A stretch of DNA of 64,000 nt from Centropus unirufus. Its lineage: Eukaryota > Chordata > Aves > Cuculiformes > Centropidae. Shown in pieces: positions 32,640-45,300 of the stretch (positions are counted from its first letter, which is position 1; each line of letters starts with the position of its first letter). The stretch is from the NCBI GenBank assembly GCA_013397695.1, contig VYZI01001046.1, forward strand, positions 1 through 64,000. The letters run 5' to 3'. A program made the position numbers and the translations under genes. The notes beneath the pieces were generated by a model. That model was not told where the DNA came from. It worked only from the letters and a program-made list of their open reading frames with translations, and did no database searches.

Positions 32640-33420
32640 GGGAAGGGTACCGGTTGTGGCGGGGCGGCCCGGCCCGGCTCGGACCTAGTGACGGCTGGGG
32701 CGCCAGTAGCGNNNNNNNNNNNNNNNNNNNNNNNNNNNNNNNNNNNNNNNNNNNNNNNNNNNNNNNNNNNNNNNNNNNNNNNNNNNNNNNNNNNNNNNNN
32801 NNNNNNNNNNNNNNNNNNNNNNNNNNNNNNNNNNNNNNNNNNNNNNNNNNNNNNNNNNNNNNNNNNNNNNNNNNNNNNNNNNNNNNNNNNNNNNNNNNNN
32901 NNNNNNGGTGGGTACCGGTTGTGGTCGGGGTCCTGGGTAGGGGGCGAGGGGCTGGGCAGAGCACCGCTGGTGGCTGGGGACCGCTAACGTGGGGGGATTG
33001 GGGTATACGGGAGGGGGAGGGACTGATTGTACCGTGTTCTCGGGCCAGTTGTGGCGGTAGTGAACAGGGAAGGAGCAGAAAGGGGAGCGTGAAGGGCGGG
33101 GGTAGCGTGGGAGGTTGGGGGATGCATGGAGGGGAGAGGTGCCAGTCATGATGGGGCTTCCAGGGAAGCAGCAGAAAAGGGGGTGGGGGGTCGGAGATAG
33201 TGCTGGTAGTGCTGAGGGGTTAGGGGATACAGAATGGGAGTTGTGGCAGAAGGAACAGGGAGGAGAGTTTGTAACATGGGGGATTTGGGGGAGAGGCTGC
33301 TGGCTGTGCAGAGCTCTTGGTCTGGTTGTAGTGGGGGCCCTGGTGTGGGAGCATGGAGGGGAGGAGGGGGAAGGTACAGGTTGTGCTGGACTACAGCAGG
33401 GTTCTTGGGGAAGGAACAGG
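32640..33420. repeat. Degenerate G-rich minisatellite around the gap
   Basis: Recurring words 'GTACCGGTTGTGG', 'AGGGAAGGAACAGG', 'GGTTGGGGGAT' and 'GGGGAGAGG' at intervals of roughly 60-90 bp in NUP98 intron 1, interrupted by the gap. Confidence 0.6.
32712..32906. other. Assembly gap (195 N)
   Basis: Run of N. The sequence just before (near 32645) and just after (32907) shares 'GGGTACCGGTTGTGG', so the gap sits within a GC-rich tandem repeat. Confidence 0.98.
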
Positions 33421-33423
33421 GAG

Positions 33424-33510
33424 AATCATAGAATCATTTGGTTGGAAAAGACATTTGAATTTGAGATTATCAAGACCGACCGTGCTTGTCCACTACTAAA
33501 TCTCTCATCT
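33424..33510 (-). mobile_element. CR1 LINE 3' fragment (left half of an inverted pair)
   Basis: 'GAATCATAGAATCATTTGGT' to 'CCACTACTAAATC'. It directly abuts a plus-strand CR1. Confidence 0.85.
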
Positions 33511-33652
33511 TGTTACTTGGGAGCAGAGCCCGGAGAAGTGCTGGCTGCCCCATCCCTGGAGGTGTTGAAGGCCCGGTTGGATGCAGCTTGAAGTGTCCTG
33601 ACGCAGTGATGGGCTTTGAGGTCCTTCCCAAACCATTCTGTGATTCTATGAT
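33511..33652 (+). mobile_element. CR1 LINE 3' fragment (right half of an inverted pair)
   Basis: 'CCCCATCCCTGGAGGTGTTG' to 'CCATTCTGTGATTCTATGAT'. Confidence 0.85.
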
Positions 33653-34874
33653 TTATGAGCTGTAAATAAGGTTGAGAGTAATGAGATTGAAGAACGGCCA
33701 AGTATAGCATGCAGCCTCTGTACCTGCCCTGAAGCAAGACTTGAGTAGGGCCAGAGCAAGGTGATCAAAAATACCCTGTGGAAATGTGGAGCATAGCTGG
33801 GGTGGGAATGAGTCTGTGGTGTGTAAACGTGGAGTGCACTCAGCATCTGGCGTCCGGATGAAAGTGATCTTAAAAGTGTAAAAGAATAGGTAGGAGTCTT
33901 TTTAAGGCATCCTGGTAGGTGCTGTAGTGTAAAGGAGAGCAAACTATGGAGTTCTGGGAAGTGATGGGTGTTCCTGGAAACCGCACATGGGTGAGTTGAG
34001 GTGCAAAGGCTGGGTTTTGAGAAGGTGAGCGGGATGTGGCTCTGGTTTGTCCTGTTATCCAGAGCCAGGTTCTGCTGGAAAACAAAAAAGCAGCCTTGGC
34101 ACTGCAGAGATGTGTGTGGATGGGGGGAGTCTGTGGCGTGGGGCTTTGGGAACAGGTGTTCCAGGAGAGAGGGGATGGGCTGTGGGATGCAGTGGAATCC
34201 TGCATTCCCTGGAATACTCCCCCTGGCACGCAGTGTGCCTCTCCAGGAGGCTTAGGGTGCTCTTATAATTTGTCAAATCAGCCTTTTCTTATGGGAGAAT
34301 TATTTGAAGTCCTCTTAATGTGAATAAGGAAGACTGTAAGGACTTGCATGTGTGAGTGGGAGGGCTCCTGACACTGCAGTGCAGTGCATTGCTGCTGGTT
34401 TGAGTGGTTGAAAATTACCCAAAGCATCATATCAGCTTCAATGCAAGTGTCGGATTTGCTCTTGGATGTTGTGTCCAGGAGCCTTGGGGTGGTTGCAGAG
34501 GTGTGGTGGGCAGCTACGGCTGCATGAACCGCGAATTTGACGCTTCCCAGAACTGTGGGTTTTTGGGAAATGACACACTTGTGGTTTTGTGAGCAGGCAG
34601 ATTTAGTAACTCTGCTCTGGAGTGTCTGTGTCCGGGCTGTACGCAGAGTGCTGTGGGGTGTGAGCTTTCTGTTGGTGTGAAAAGGAATATAAAAGGGCAT
34701 AAAGGGGTGTTCAGGAGGTGTAGAGAAGGTGTCAGCCCTGGGTGGAGGTAAGGGTGTGTGTTTACAGTTTAATTTAAATTATTGGAATCCAAACAGAGAA
34801 TACTCAATAGGAGTTCATCACTGTCCTGGGTGTTGAGCCTCTTGGAAAACCCCAATGGGCTTTAAAAAAAGCTG

Positions 34875-35206
34875 AAACCATGGCTTGGGTTGGAAAGGAC
34901 CTTAAAGCTCCATCCAACCTGGCCTTGAACACCTCCAGCGATGGGGCAACCATCACTTCTCTGGCCACCTGGGCCAAGGCCTCCCCGCCCTCACAGCAAA
35001 ACATTTTTTCCAAAGATCCAATCTCAGTCTCCCCTCTTGCAGCTGAAAACCTTTCCCCTCGTCCCATCCCTGCACTTCCTGATCAAGGGCCCCTCCCCAG
35101 CTTTCCTGAGACCCTTTCCATACTGGAAGGGGCTCTAAGATCTTCCTGGAGCCTTCTCTTTTCCAGGCTGAACACCTTCAACTCTCCCAGCCTGTCCTCG
35201 TAGCAG
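34875..35206 (-). mobile_element. CR1 LINE fragment
   Basis: 'CATGGCTTGGGTTGGAAAGG' start, 'CTCCTCTTGCAGCTGAAAAC' middle, 'CCTGTCCTCGTAGCAGAGG' end. Confidence 0.9.
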
Positions 35207-36286
35207 AGGACAGACTGCAAGTTGGTGTGTCCTTATCTAAAGCAGTATTTTCTGAACAAGATAGTGAATAGCGTTATGAAATGCTCTTGGCATGGGCCAT
35301 GAGCTTACTGATTCTGTGCCACTGTGGAGGGCCCAATGCTGCCAGCTGGGAATTTTGCATGGATAATGTTGGCATTTTTCAGTGGTGGAGCCAGTGCCTG
35401 CCACCCCAGTGCAGAGAAACGCTGCAGGTCCTTGGGCTGGAGTACAGCTTAGGATCTATTGTTGTTTTATCTCAGCCTGGTTGGCGGTGGTGGAGTAAGC
35501 TTTAATGCTGTGCTTGCTTGGAGAAGGAGCGAGGCAGTGTTGCCAGATGTGTCTGTAGCTATATCAGTGGGTGCTGTAAAGGTGAGGTAGGCGCCTGCTT
35601 GATTGGGGTAAAACTGCACTGAAAAGGGATTTGGAAACAACAACTTTTAGAGACTTAAGAGAATCCCAGTGCAGCCCCACTAGCAGTGAGCAGACGGAAG
35701 GTGTGTTCCTTCATCCCTAGAGCAGTGCATTCCCACTTGTGTTTGAAGCAGCTGGCAAATAGGATTTAACAGAAAATCAGACATGAAAACTCCTGGGAGT
35801 TTGCAGAAACAGTAAGTCCCTGCAACTGTCCTTTGGGAAGCATTCTGGGGGTATGGGCTTCCAGGCTGAGCCAAAATGAGTTTGTGTTGCCTGGTGGGGA
35901 TCAAATGTAGTGAGAACAGAGGTGGGAAGTGCCAATACAGGTGGATGCTCTAAATGATTTTGGGAATGCATGGGTCAGGGGAGTAGTTTAATTCATTCAT
36001 TTCTTCAGTCTGGAGGACTGAAAGCCGAATGCCCAGCTGCAGTTTAGGGTGGAAGCCTTGTGGTGTCACTGGGGTGTGAGTGTCTGTGTCCTTCTTGGGG
36101 TTCTGACTATGCTTCAGGTTGTTCAGTGTTGCTTAAACAGCCTGTTACACGCCTTATGGCAACAGTACATTAGGTTGCATATGTCGACAATGAGGAAGAT
36201 GGAAAAATGGATTGTCAAGGTAAGCCTCAAATAAAAGCTGAATTCTTCCTTCCAGGTTTCACAGGGAAACCTGATCTGTCCTGAAA

Positions 36287-36359
36287 ATGTTTAACAAATC
36301 TTTTGGAACTCCATTTGGAGGCAGCACTGGCTTTGGGACAACCTCAACATTTGGGCAAA
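36287..36359 (+). CDS. NUP98: NUP98 exon 2 (start codon)
   Basis: The exon starts at 36256 (acceptor TTCCTTCCAG). ATG at 36287 starts MFNKSFGTPFGGSTGFG. Donor CAAA/GTAAGT. Residues 1-24. Confidence 0.95.
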
Positions 36360-39300
36360 GTAAGTGATGGGTCTTTAGGAGTGGTGGTATTTCTCCTAGA
36401 GGTGCAGCTGGAGGATCAGATGGAGGTGGGGATTGTTTGTGTGTGATGGCATTGGACCGCTGCTGGGCTGTCTGGATAACTCAGCAGTGGCGGGAAGCAG
36501 GCTCCTGAATTGGGGTTGGGAGCCTTAGGTTTCTCCGCTAACGCCAGCTTTTAATCTGGATCAAAACCAGAATTCCATGCATGCATATTGAAACTTCCTT
36601 TCTGAAAAGCAGTAGCAGCTCAGGTGCTTGGGTGGAGGCTGCCTTGCCGGGGGGAGGCAGGAGAGTCCTTCAAACAGGACTGGTTTCACTGAGGAGTGTC
36701 TTCAAAAGGCACACGTAAATAGCACTCTGAGTTTTTTGGCTGTTAAATTAGGCTATAAACTGTTGGACATTACATTTTTTAGGACAAACACAATAATTTT
36801 ATGTTGCTTCTAAACCATGGTACAAGAAGAAAACCTTCCAGTAGTGTGGAAAGTGGTAGAGGCCTTGCAGAGGAGAGGCTTTACTTTCTGTAGAAGTGGC
36901 TGACTCAAACATTGCAGCTGTTTATTCGCACAGAGCTCCTGAAGCATTAATTGTACCACATCACAAATTCCAGGCACGGGTGTATCAATAGTCATGCACA
37001 AACTTACTCGGGGAAGTTAAAAAGGCAGTGGCAGCTTGTAGTCTGTAGGACATGTGTTTGGAATATGGTTTCACCTCAACTGTTAACTTTCAGATGCTGG
37101 CTTTGGTACTACGAGCGGAGGAGCATTTGGAACATCAGCCTTCGGGTCTAACAATAATACTGGAGGCCTCTTTGGGAGCACACAGACCAAACCAGGTATG
37201 GCTGTTGTGTTGCAGAATGCAGCCCTGAAAGAAGGGTGTTACAGAAAATGGGGGAGGAAAAGAGAAACTCAATCCAACATAAAAAAACCCCAAAACAAAC
37301 AGACAGCCATCAGCCACCCTAAAGTATCAAAACAACCAAAAATCCCCAAGGAAGTATGATTACAAATGACTAATCATCTGTTTGTATCTTCAGGAGGATT
37401 ATTTGGTTCGACTACGTTTAATCAGCCAGCCACCTCCTCCACAAGCACTGGCTTTGGCTTTGGAACGTCAACTGGGACATCAAATAGCCTGTTTGGGACT
37501 ACCAGCACGGGGGGGGGGCTCTTCTCATCCCAGAGCAATGCCTTTGCACAGAATAAGCCAGCTGGGTTTGGAAGTGAGTAAAACTACCACCACTCTCTTG
37601 AGCATTGCTTCCTTTCTTTGACTGAAGAGTGCAGAACACCGGGTGTACGAGTGGATCTGTTAATGTGGGGGTTTGGTTGTTTCTCCTAAAAGATACAGTG
37701 ACGTAGTGGGTCACAGCAGCCAGGGGTGAGCCTGATGTCTGCAAAATCCATAGCTGCGTTTCTAGCCCCGAGTTAAAATAAGATAAAAAAGGTGGCATTT
37801 TCTGTTCATAAATATCTTTTGGTCCTGCTTGATTTTAGGCTTTTATTCTGCTGTTGCAGAGCAGTTACAGTTGGTTTTGCCTCTGGCGCTAGAATGCTTG
37901 AAATGGCCCAAACTCTCCTGTGACTCCCTGAAACAGAACATCTTGCAGAGCCTTCTGAGAAGAGAGAGGGAATCTCAGAGATTCCCTCTATATCTGTAAT
38001 TATTGGCATTGCTGGGCATAGAGTGGTACCGGCTGCTGTGGTGATCTCAGTGGTTTCTGGGCTGATGAGTTTGGGATGGGCCTCTACAGCAGAATAGTGT
38101 GTTAGCAGACCAACAGTTTCCAGCTCTGCTGTGAAAACATCTTCCTAGTAGGTTGTTCCTTTTCCAAACTATTTTGTAATTTGAAAAAAAAGTATTTGGG
38201 TTTGAATTTTAAACTTTAGGTTTTAGTACTGATCTCTTGATTTTATTTTTTTTTCTCTTTTTTTTTGTAAGACTTCGGAACAAGTACCAGCAGTGGAGGC
38301 CTTTTCGGAACCACTAACACTACTTCCAATCCTTTTGGGAGTACATCTGGATCTCTTTTTGGCCCAACTAGTTTTACTGCTGCTCCAACTGGCACAACCA
38401 TTAAGTTTAATGTAAGTTCTGATTTTCCTTCTCCATTAAGCCTGTTTACTGTGGTAAGCATCGCATTTTGCAGTTATTTATGTACTGTCTTGGTCAGTCA
38501 TGGAGCTGAAAAAAATGAATAGTTTGTGTGCCAGCCTGCAGTGTGGTTTGAATAGTTTGAAAACATACCTGTTGGTGGAGCTGTTGCAGTGGAAGCGGAA
38601 TATACAAAGAACTGGACTTTTCTTTATTCTGAATTTCAGTAACACCCTGTTAGAATTGCTGGGTTTACAACTGGTTTAAAACTGAAGAGGTAAAACAGCT
38701 CTTAAAATCAAACCTTCTCAGGAAGGTGGGAAGTGTCTTGGAATTTGGGGTGATGGGTGCTAAATGCTGACAGCAGTAAGGGTTAAAGACACCTCGGAGC
38801 AGGCCAAAATCAATGCAATTCTGTGCATGGCTTTGGAAATGTCAGCTGAAAAGTGAAGACTGTCTTGTGTTTTCTGGATGAGCTCCCTGGATGAGCTTGG
38901 AAAATGTCTTGGAAGTCTGTGGTGGCTGAAAACAGAGTGTAAGCCATGGTGGAATGGGTAGCAGATACCATCTGGAAAGAGGTGTTCTTGTCTCCAGATG
39001 CTTGTTGATGCAAATCTCAGCCCTTTTCATTCCCAGACAGAGCTGGTTTAACAGTCTGAAACTCTGTTATTTTGGGATGCAGGCAGAGCTGTGATGATAA
39101 CTCTGGCAGTCCGAGTGCCGTTAATGTGTACTTCCTTAGTACAGTAAAAAAAGTGGGGGATAATGGAATCCGTGTGTAGCTAAATCATTTGTCTCTCAAA
39201 TCAAGGTAAACTACTCTTAAAGAGAAACTGAAAGCTGAATTGCACTCCACTGAGTGTTACTGGGGTGAATTCTACTGCTGATTTCCACTGAGTGTGTCTC

Positions 39301-42300
39301 ATCACCACGTGAGACTGCAGCCTTGCAAATTACAGGACCGTGCTACATCTGGGTTCTAACAGCATCTGCCCAGAGCACTGATTGCATTAATGGAATTAAA
39401 CTGGATTTTAAACTTGTCTTAACCTCTTCTCTTGCAGCCACCGACTGGTACAGATACTATGGTGAAGTCTGGAGTTAGCACTAACATCAACACCAAACAC
39501 CAGTGCATCACTGCCATGAAAGAGTATGAAAGCAAATCTCTGGAGGCGAGTCAAGCTCAAGCACCCATATCTTTTTTTGTTTGCTTGTTGTTGGTTTAGC
39601 AGAGCTTTTTCTGACTGTTAAAAGTATCTTCTGGGCTTGTTAATGCAAGTACAGCATTCAATATCTGCATTGCTTACAGAAGAGAGGTGTTGTCAAATAA
39701 AACAACTCATGCACCACTCATGGAAGAGAGGTATCATTAGATAAATCACTTTGTGCATTGACGTATTCATTGCATTTATTTTTAAATGCTTAACACTCCT
39801 GGTTTTGAAGAGCTGGGATTCTGTCTCGCTGTGTACCAGAAGGATGAGAGATCACAGAGATCAGCCCTGTACTGCTGAGATAATGGCAGAATCTCAGACA
39901 AAACTGGGCTGTTTATATTAAACTAATGTTCCCAAGTGATAAACCTGAAGCCTTTCCCTTTCAATGACTTATTTATACTTCAGAACAGGTTGTCTACTCA
40001 AAAGATCTGAAAAGCTCAGAGGAGTAAAATTGAAGCCCGAATGAGAGTTCCAAGTTTAGGTCCTGTTTATGGTGTTCTTTTTAAAAACATAAGTGTTAAG
40101 TTTTCTTGATACCTTTATCTCTGTGTAGGTTTGAGCACCGTGTAAGCATGCTGATGACATCATTCTAACCTCATCCCACTTGAAAAGAATGCGTAAATAG
40201 AACTGTGTTTTCCTTTACTAGGAACTCCGTTTAGAAGACTACCAAGCCAATAGGAAAGGCCCTTCCAATCCTGTGGGAGGGGGAGCGGCTGCAGGCTTGT
40301 TTGGCTCTTCTACTGCTACATCAAGTACAGCTACAGGACTCTTTGGCTCTTCTACCACTAATACAGGCTTTTCTTATGGACAGAACAAAACTGCTTTTGG
40401 AACCAGTAAGTGCTGCATGTCCCCTGTTGTTACTGTGCCCGGATGCAGAAATAGGGTCATAGAATGGTTTTGGTTGTAAGAGACCTTTAAGATAAGAGTC
40501 CAACCATCGGCACCACCTCCACCAGTGCACAAGAATGCTTCCAGTAAAGAAATTCTTTCCAATATCCAACCTAAATCTCCCCCCAACACATGTTGAGGTT
40601 ATTTCCCCATGTCCTGTTGCCAGCTATAAGGAAGAAGAGACCAACCCCCACCTCACTATAACATTGTTTTCAGGTAGTTTTAGACAGTCATGAAGTCTCC
40701 CCTCAACCTCCTTTCCTCCAGTCTAAAGAAGCCCAGCTCTCTCAGCCAGTCTTCATAAAGCTTGTTCTCCAGCCCCTTCACCAGCTCTGTTCTCCTTCTC
40801 CAGACAGGCTTCAGAATGCTTTGTTAAGCTGTTTAAAATTCTGTCATGAAAAAAGATGAGGAAACACGAGTGCAAGCTGAGAGTTTTACTGGTTGTATGA
40901 TCAAGACTCAATAATCAGGTTCTTTTCCATAGAAATATCTGTTTACTCTTTGGGGATTACAAGCTTCCTGCATCCTCCAGGTTTTGCTGGAGAACAACTC
41001 ATTGAAGCATCTGGCTTTACAAGAACATCGGGTTGCTCCTGTGGGCGAGTACAGCAACTGGGAGTAAAACCACTGGGGCATAACTTAATGGGAAAAGGCT
41101 TTGGTTGGCTGGTGGTGACGTCAAGTTTCTACCGCTAATGAGAATGTGATCTCCCTGGAAATGGAGAAGTGGATTTATAGTAGCTTAACTAGGTCTTGCC
41201 CAGAGCATTTCTGCGCTGTAGACATGGGTTAGAATGTGAACCGTTTTTATCCTGGTTTCATACTGTCCAGCCTGAAGTTCTCAATCAAAAAGTAAAAGCC
41301 ACTATGAAGGGACTGATTGATAGGGGTGATTGCGTGTCTGGTGGCTGCTGGTCAGTTATGCTGACGAGATAGTGGACCTTGAGTGTAAACCAAGTAGTGC
41401 TGAAAAGTTCAAACACAATTTTTTTTTTTCTGTTTTTTGCTGCAAATCTAAATGTAAGCAGCAGTTTGTATTTGTGGATTGGGATTGTAAATAGGAGGTC
41501 AATGTCTTGTGGTCTGTAGAAAAAGAAGCAATTTTCTGTCCTAAGAAAAGCAGTGCTGTCTTGAGTTAGGATTGCATCTCTCCTTTACAACCAGGATCTG
41601 TTAGAGTGGGTCCAGAGGAGGCCATGGAGATGGTCCAAGGGCTGGAGCACCTCCCATATGAGGACAGGCTGGGAGAGTTGAGGTTATTCAGCCTGGAGAA
41701 GCGAAGGCTCCCTGGAGACCTCAGAGCAGCTTCCAGTATGGAAAGGGGCTCCAGGAAAGCTGAGGAGGGGCTCTTGATCAGGGGGTGCAGGGACAGGACG
41801 AGGGGAAGGGTTTTGAGCCGCAAGAGGAGAGATCGAGATGAGACCTTAGGGAGAAATGTATTGTTGTGAGGATGGGGAGGCCCTGACCTGAGTTTCTCAG
41901 CGTGGTGGCGGCTGCTTCATCCCTGGAGCTGCTGAAGGCCAGGCTGGATGGGGCTTGGAGCCCTCTGATCCAGTGGGAGGTGTCCCTGCCCATGGCAGGG
42001 GGTTGGAACTGGCTGGGTTTTGAGGTCCCTTCCGACCAAAATCATGCTGTAATTGTAAATATTTGAGATTTTTTAACCATTGTGTTTATGTTGTAGGTAC
42101 AACTGGCTTTGGAACAGGAACAACTGGGGGTCTCTTTGGTCAGCAGTCACAAACTACAAGTCTGTTTAACAAACCTTTTGGTCAAGCCACAACAACACAG
42201 AACACTGGCTTTTCCTTTGGCAATACCAGCACTCTGGGGCAGCCGAACACCAACACAATGGTGAGAAATGGTTTGAATCCTTCCGGGTTTATGTTGTGGT

Positions 42301-45300
42301 AGTCCCAGAGGAGGCTGCAATACAGGGACTCGGATCTTCTTAGGTTGAAATGTAGCGTCATTTCATTAAGTGACTGTGTGCGCTAGGCTTTGAAAAGCAT
42401 TGCAGCGGGATCTTAACCTCCTTCCTGTTTGTAGGGTCTCTTTGGGGTGACCCAGCCCTCGCAGCCCGGAGGCCTTTTTGGTACAGCGACCAATACAAAT
42501 GCTGGTACTGGATTTGGAACAGGAACTGGTCTTTTTGGACAAGCAAACACGGGATTTGGTGTTGGTGGCTCGGTATGTCTATACCTAAAAAATAAGTGGA
42601 AAAGAAACAAATGGCTTGGAATCTTGTTCCTAGGGTTTGACCTCCATGAAAATAGTCTTGTCCTAACAGTTAAGACACCTAGTGTGTGCAAATAGTGTGA
42701 TTTTGTCTAAATACAAAGGATACCCTGAAAGCACTTATAACGGAAATAGTGTTTTTAACGAGGAGTGTCTTGAGTGATAAGACAGCAGGAGAGCCTGAAT
42801 ATCACAATGCATGTGTGGTGCTTGGATGCCTCGGTGTAGAGTTGAAACTACAGGTGTTTAAGTTATGGAAGTAATTTAACTGAAAATGGACTTGATATTG
42901 AGTCATTTCGGTATAATGGAATGAAAATACTTGTTTCCAGAGGGTCCTAGTGCATGTGGCTTGTGGGTAATGCCACTGTTGGGTTGCATGGTCCAAGTTG
43001 TACTTGGTGCTGATTCTGTATTGTCACCTGCAGTGAGACACCAATGCAATTTTTTTAATGTCAGACTTGTCAGGTACCCACATTCCTGTTTGCTTCTTTC
43101 CAGACCCTGTTTGGTAATAAACCTGCTGGATTTGGAACCACCACGACCAGTGCTCCCTCATTTGGCACAACCACTGGAGGTGGACTCTTTGGTAAGAAGC
43201 CAACCCTAACTTTAGGAGCCAATAAAAACACTTCGTTTTCGTACATAGTAAAAAAGTGGGGGTTTGGTCACTTGAAACTAATCACACACCTACCTGGCTG
43301 TTGAGTATCACACACTGAAAGGTCGGGAATGTTAAGATTCTCTGGTAAACCTGGGTTTTGGTGAGCGTTGCTGCAGAGGAACATACTTGATGCTGTTGTA
43401 TACCTTTATTCTTGGTGGTACATTCTGGCTCAAGAAGGTAGATCATTAAGTGTACTACTCTTTCTGTGAGTGCTTAAGTGGCGTAGTGAATGAGAAATGT
43501 TTAAATCAAAGAATTCAGAAAACAGAGGTTTGCTAAGAGGCCTTAAATACTCTGTGGTAGCAAAGGAGTGCTGAAGGATATCGGGAATCAGAGAACCATA
43601 GATAGGACTTCAAAGAGCAGCTTCTGCATTGGCCTGGACACCCTCATCAACTGCAACATTTTCTCCTATGACTTGTCGGGCTATGGCATGAGTTATGGAC
43701 AAGCTCTCAGAGAGGAACTACTCAGACATCGCTGCTGTTGGTGCCATATGGGAATAGCTTGGAAAACCTTACTTTGAATGGACAAAGACCACTCCCCTGC
43801 CAAGTCCCTCAGGACCTATGGACTTGGATCTGAATTTGTTGTTGTTGGGCCCTGTGTGAGACTTAACCTTAACTGTGGCAGGGCTATCTTTTGAGCCAGT
43901 GATGCTTAGGTATTTAAATGTGTCTTTAATAGTCTTGGATTAATGAGCTACTGCTTCTGTTCTCACAGGTTTTGGTGCCAACACGGCTGGAAACAGTTTG
44001 TTTGGAAATAAGCCTGCCACTGGGACCCTGGGAACTGGACTGGGAACAGGGTTTGGAACAGGTAAACAGTTTGCCTGCTTATTTCACATCAGCCTAATTG
44101 TTGTCCTCAAACATCAGTGATAACACAGCCCTGGTGTCACTTGCTAACTCTGTAGTAAAGGCTGTGGGTGTTTTAGCTTGAAGCCAGGAATCTCAAATCA
44201 GAACCAGGCAGAGCTTGCTGATAAGGTGCTAGGTCACTTGTTAATGCCTGCAGGCAGTGTTTCTTACAGCGACGACCAGCGGCTCAAAGTTGGTGATACC
44301 CACTGTGTTTGAAGCCTCTGGTCTGATTGCACGAGTCCTGAGCATCTGCAGCATTTGTGGACATGTGTGTTTCTTGATGTTCAATAAATAATTGATTCCT
44401 TCTTGTGGGATAAATTGGCTTCAAAGTTTGTCACAGCCTTGTAAATGAGTCATCTCTCGTGTCACAGCTCTTGGGGCAGGACAGACATCTTTATTTGGAA
44501 ACACCCAGCCTAAACTTGGAGGAACACTAGGAACAGGAACATTTGGAGCACCAGGATTCAACACATCAACAGCCACTCTGGGGTTCGGAGCCCCTCAACC
44601 TGCTGTGGGTAAGTATATGTTCAGCCAGGTATAACTGCCGCTTCACCCCTTGTTTCAGATGTGCTGAAACACAAGAGCACATCCCACACAAATGCTTTCG
44701 GGGGGGGTTAAAAGTGTTGGAGCATCTACTTAAGGCAACTTCGGTTCTTGGTAGCAGTGGAGAATGTGTTAATAACACATTTTTGTGCTAATTATTATGT
44801 AAAAAAATACATGTGAAGTTGCTTAACACTACTAATAACTGCGGCTATTTTAAAACTTTTTCTTCAAAATTACTACTGTTTTTTCCCATCACTTGAATCT
44901 GGAGTGGCCACAGTAGGTGCTTAGGGAGAAAAAAGATACGGGGAATGTAGCATTAGTGACTTGAGTAATTACAGGCAGGAGAGCGAGGGGTACGGAATTA
45001 GCAGGCATGCTGTACTGTTGGTGAGATACGGACCTTGGGGAAGGGTATGGAACTGTTGGAATGGCTCCAGAGGAGGCCACGGATATGATCCAAGAGTTGG
45101 AGCACCTTCCATATGAGGATGGGTTGAGAGAATTGGGGTTGTTCAGCCTGGAGAAGAGAAGGCTCTGGAGACCTTAGAGCAGCTTCCAGTGTGGAAAGGG
45201 GCTCCAGGGAAGCTGTGGGGAGACTTCTTACAAGAGCGTGGAGTGATAGGATTAGGGGGAATGGCTTTAAATTGGAAGGGGGAAGATTTAGATTAGGCAT

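Larger units (their letters stand above)
32569..36255 (+). other. NUP98: NUP98 intron 1
   Basis: From the probable exon 1 donor to the acceptor CTTCCTTCCAG at 36255. After the minisatellite and three CR1 pieces, 33653-34874 and 35207-36255 show nothing recognisable. Confidence 0.7.
36360..40221 (+). other. NUP98: NUP98 introns 2 to 6
   Basis: Introns 36360-37093, 37196-37393, 37574-38271, 38412-39437 and 39546-40221 carry no CR1 copy that I recognise and no RNA gene or other repeat. Confidence 0.6.
42573..45052 (+). other. NUP98: NUP98 introns 9 to 12 (non-repeat parts)
   Basis: Apart from the ABHD17-like remnant and exons 10-12, the stretches 42573-43103, 43192-43579, 44062-44467 and 44609-45052 contain nothing recognised. 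Confidence 0.55.
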
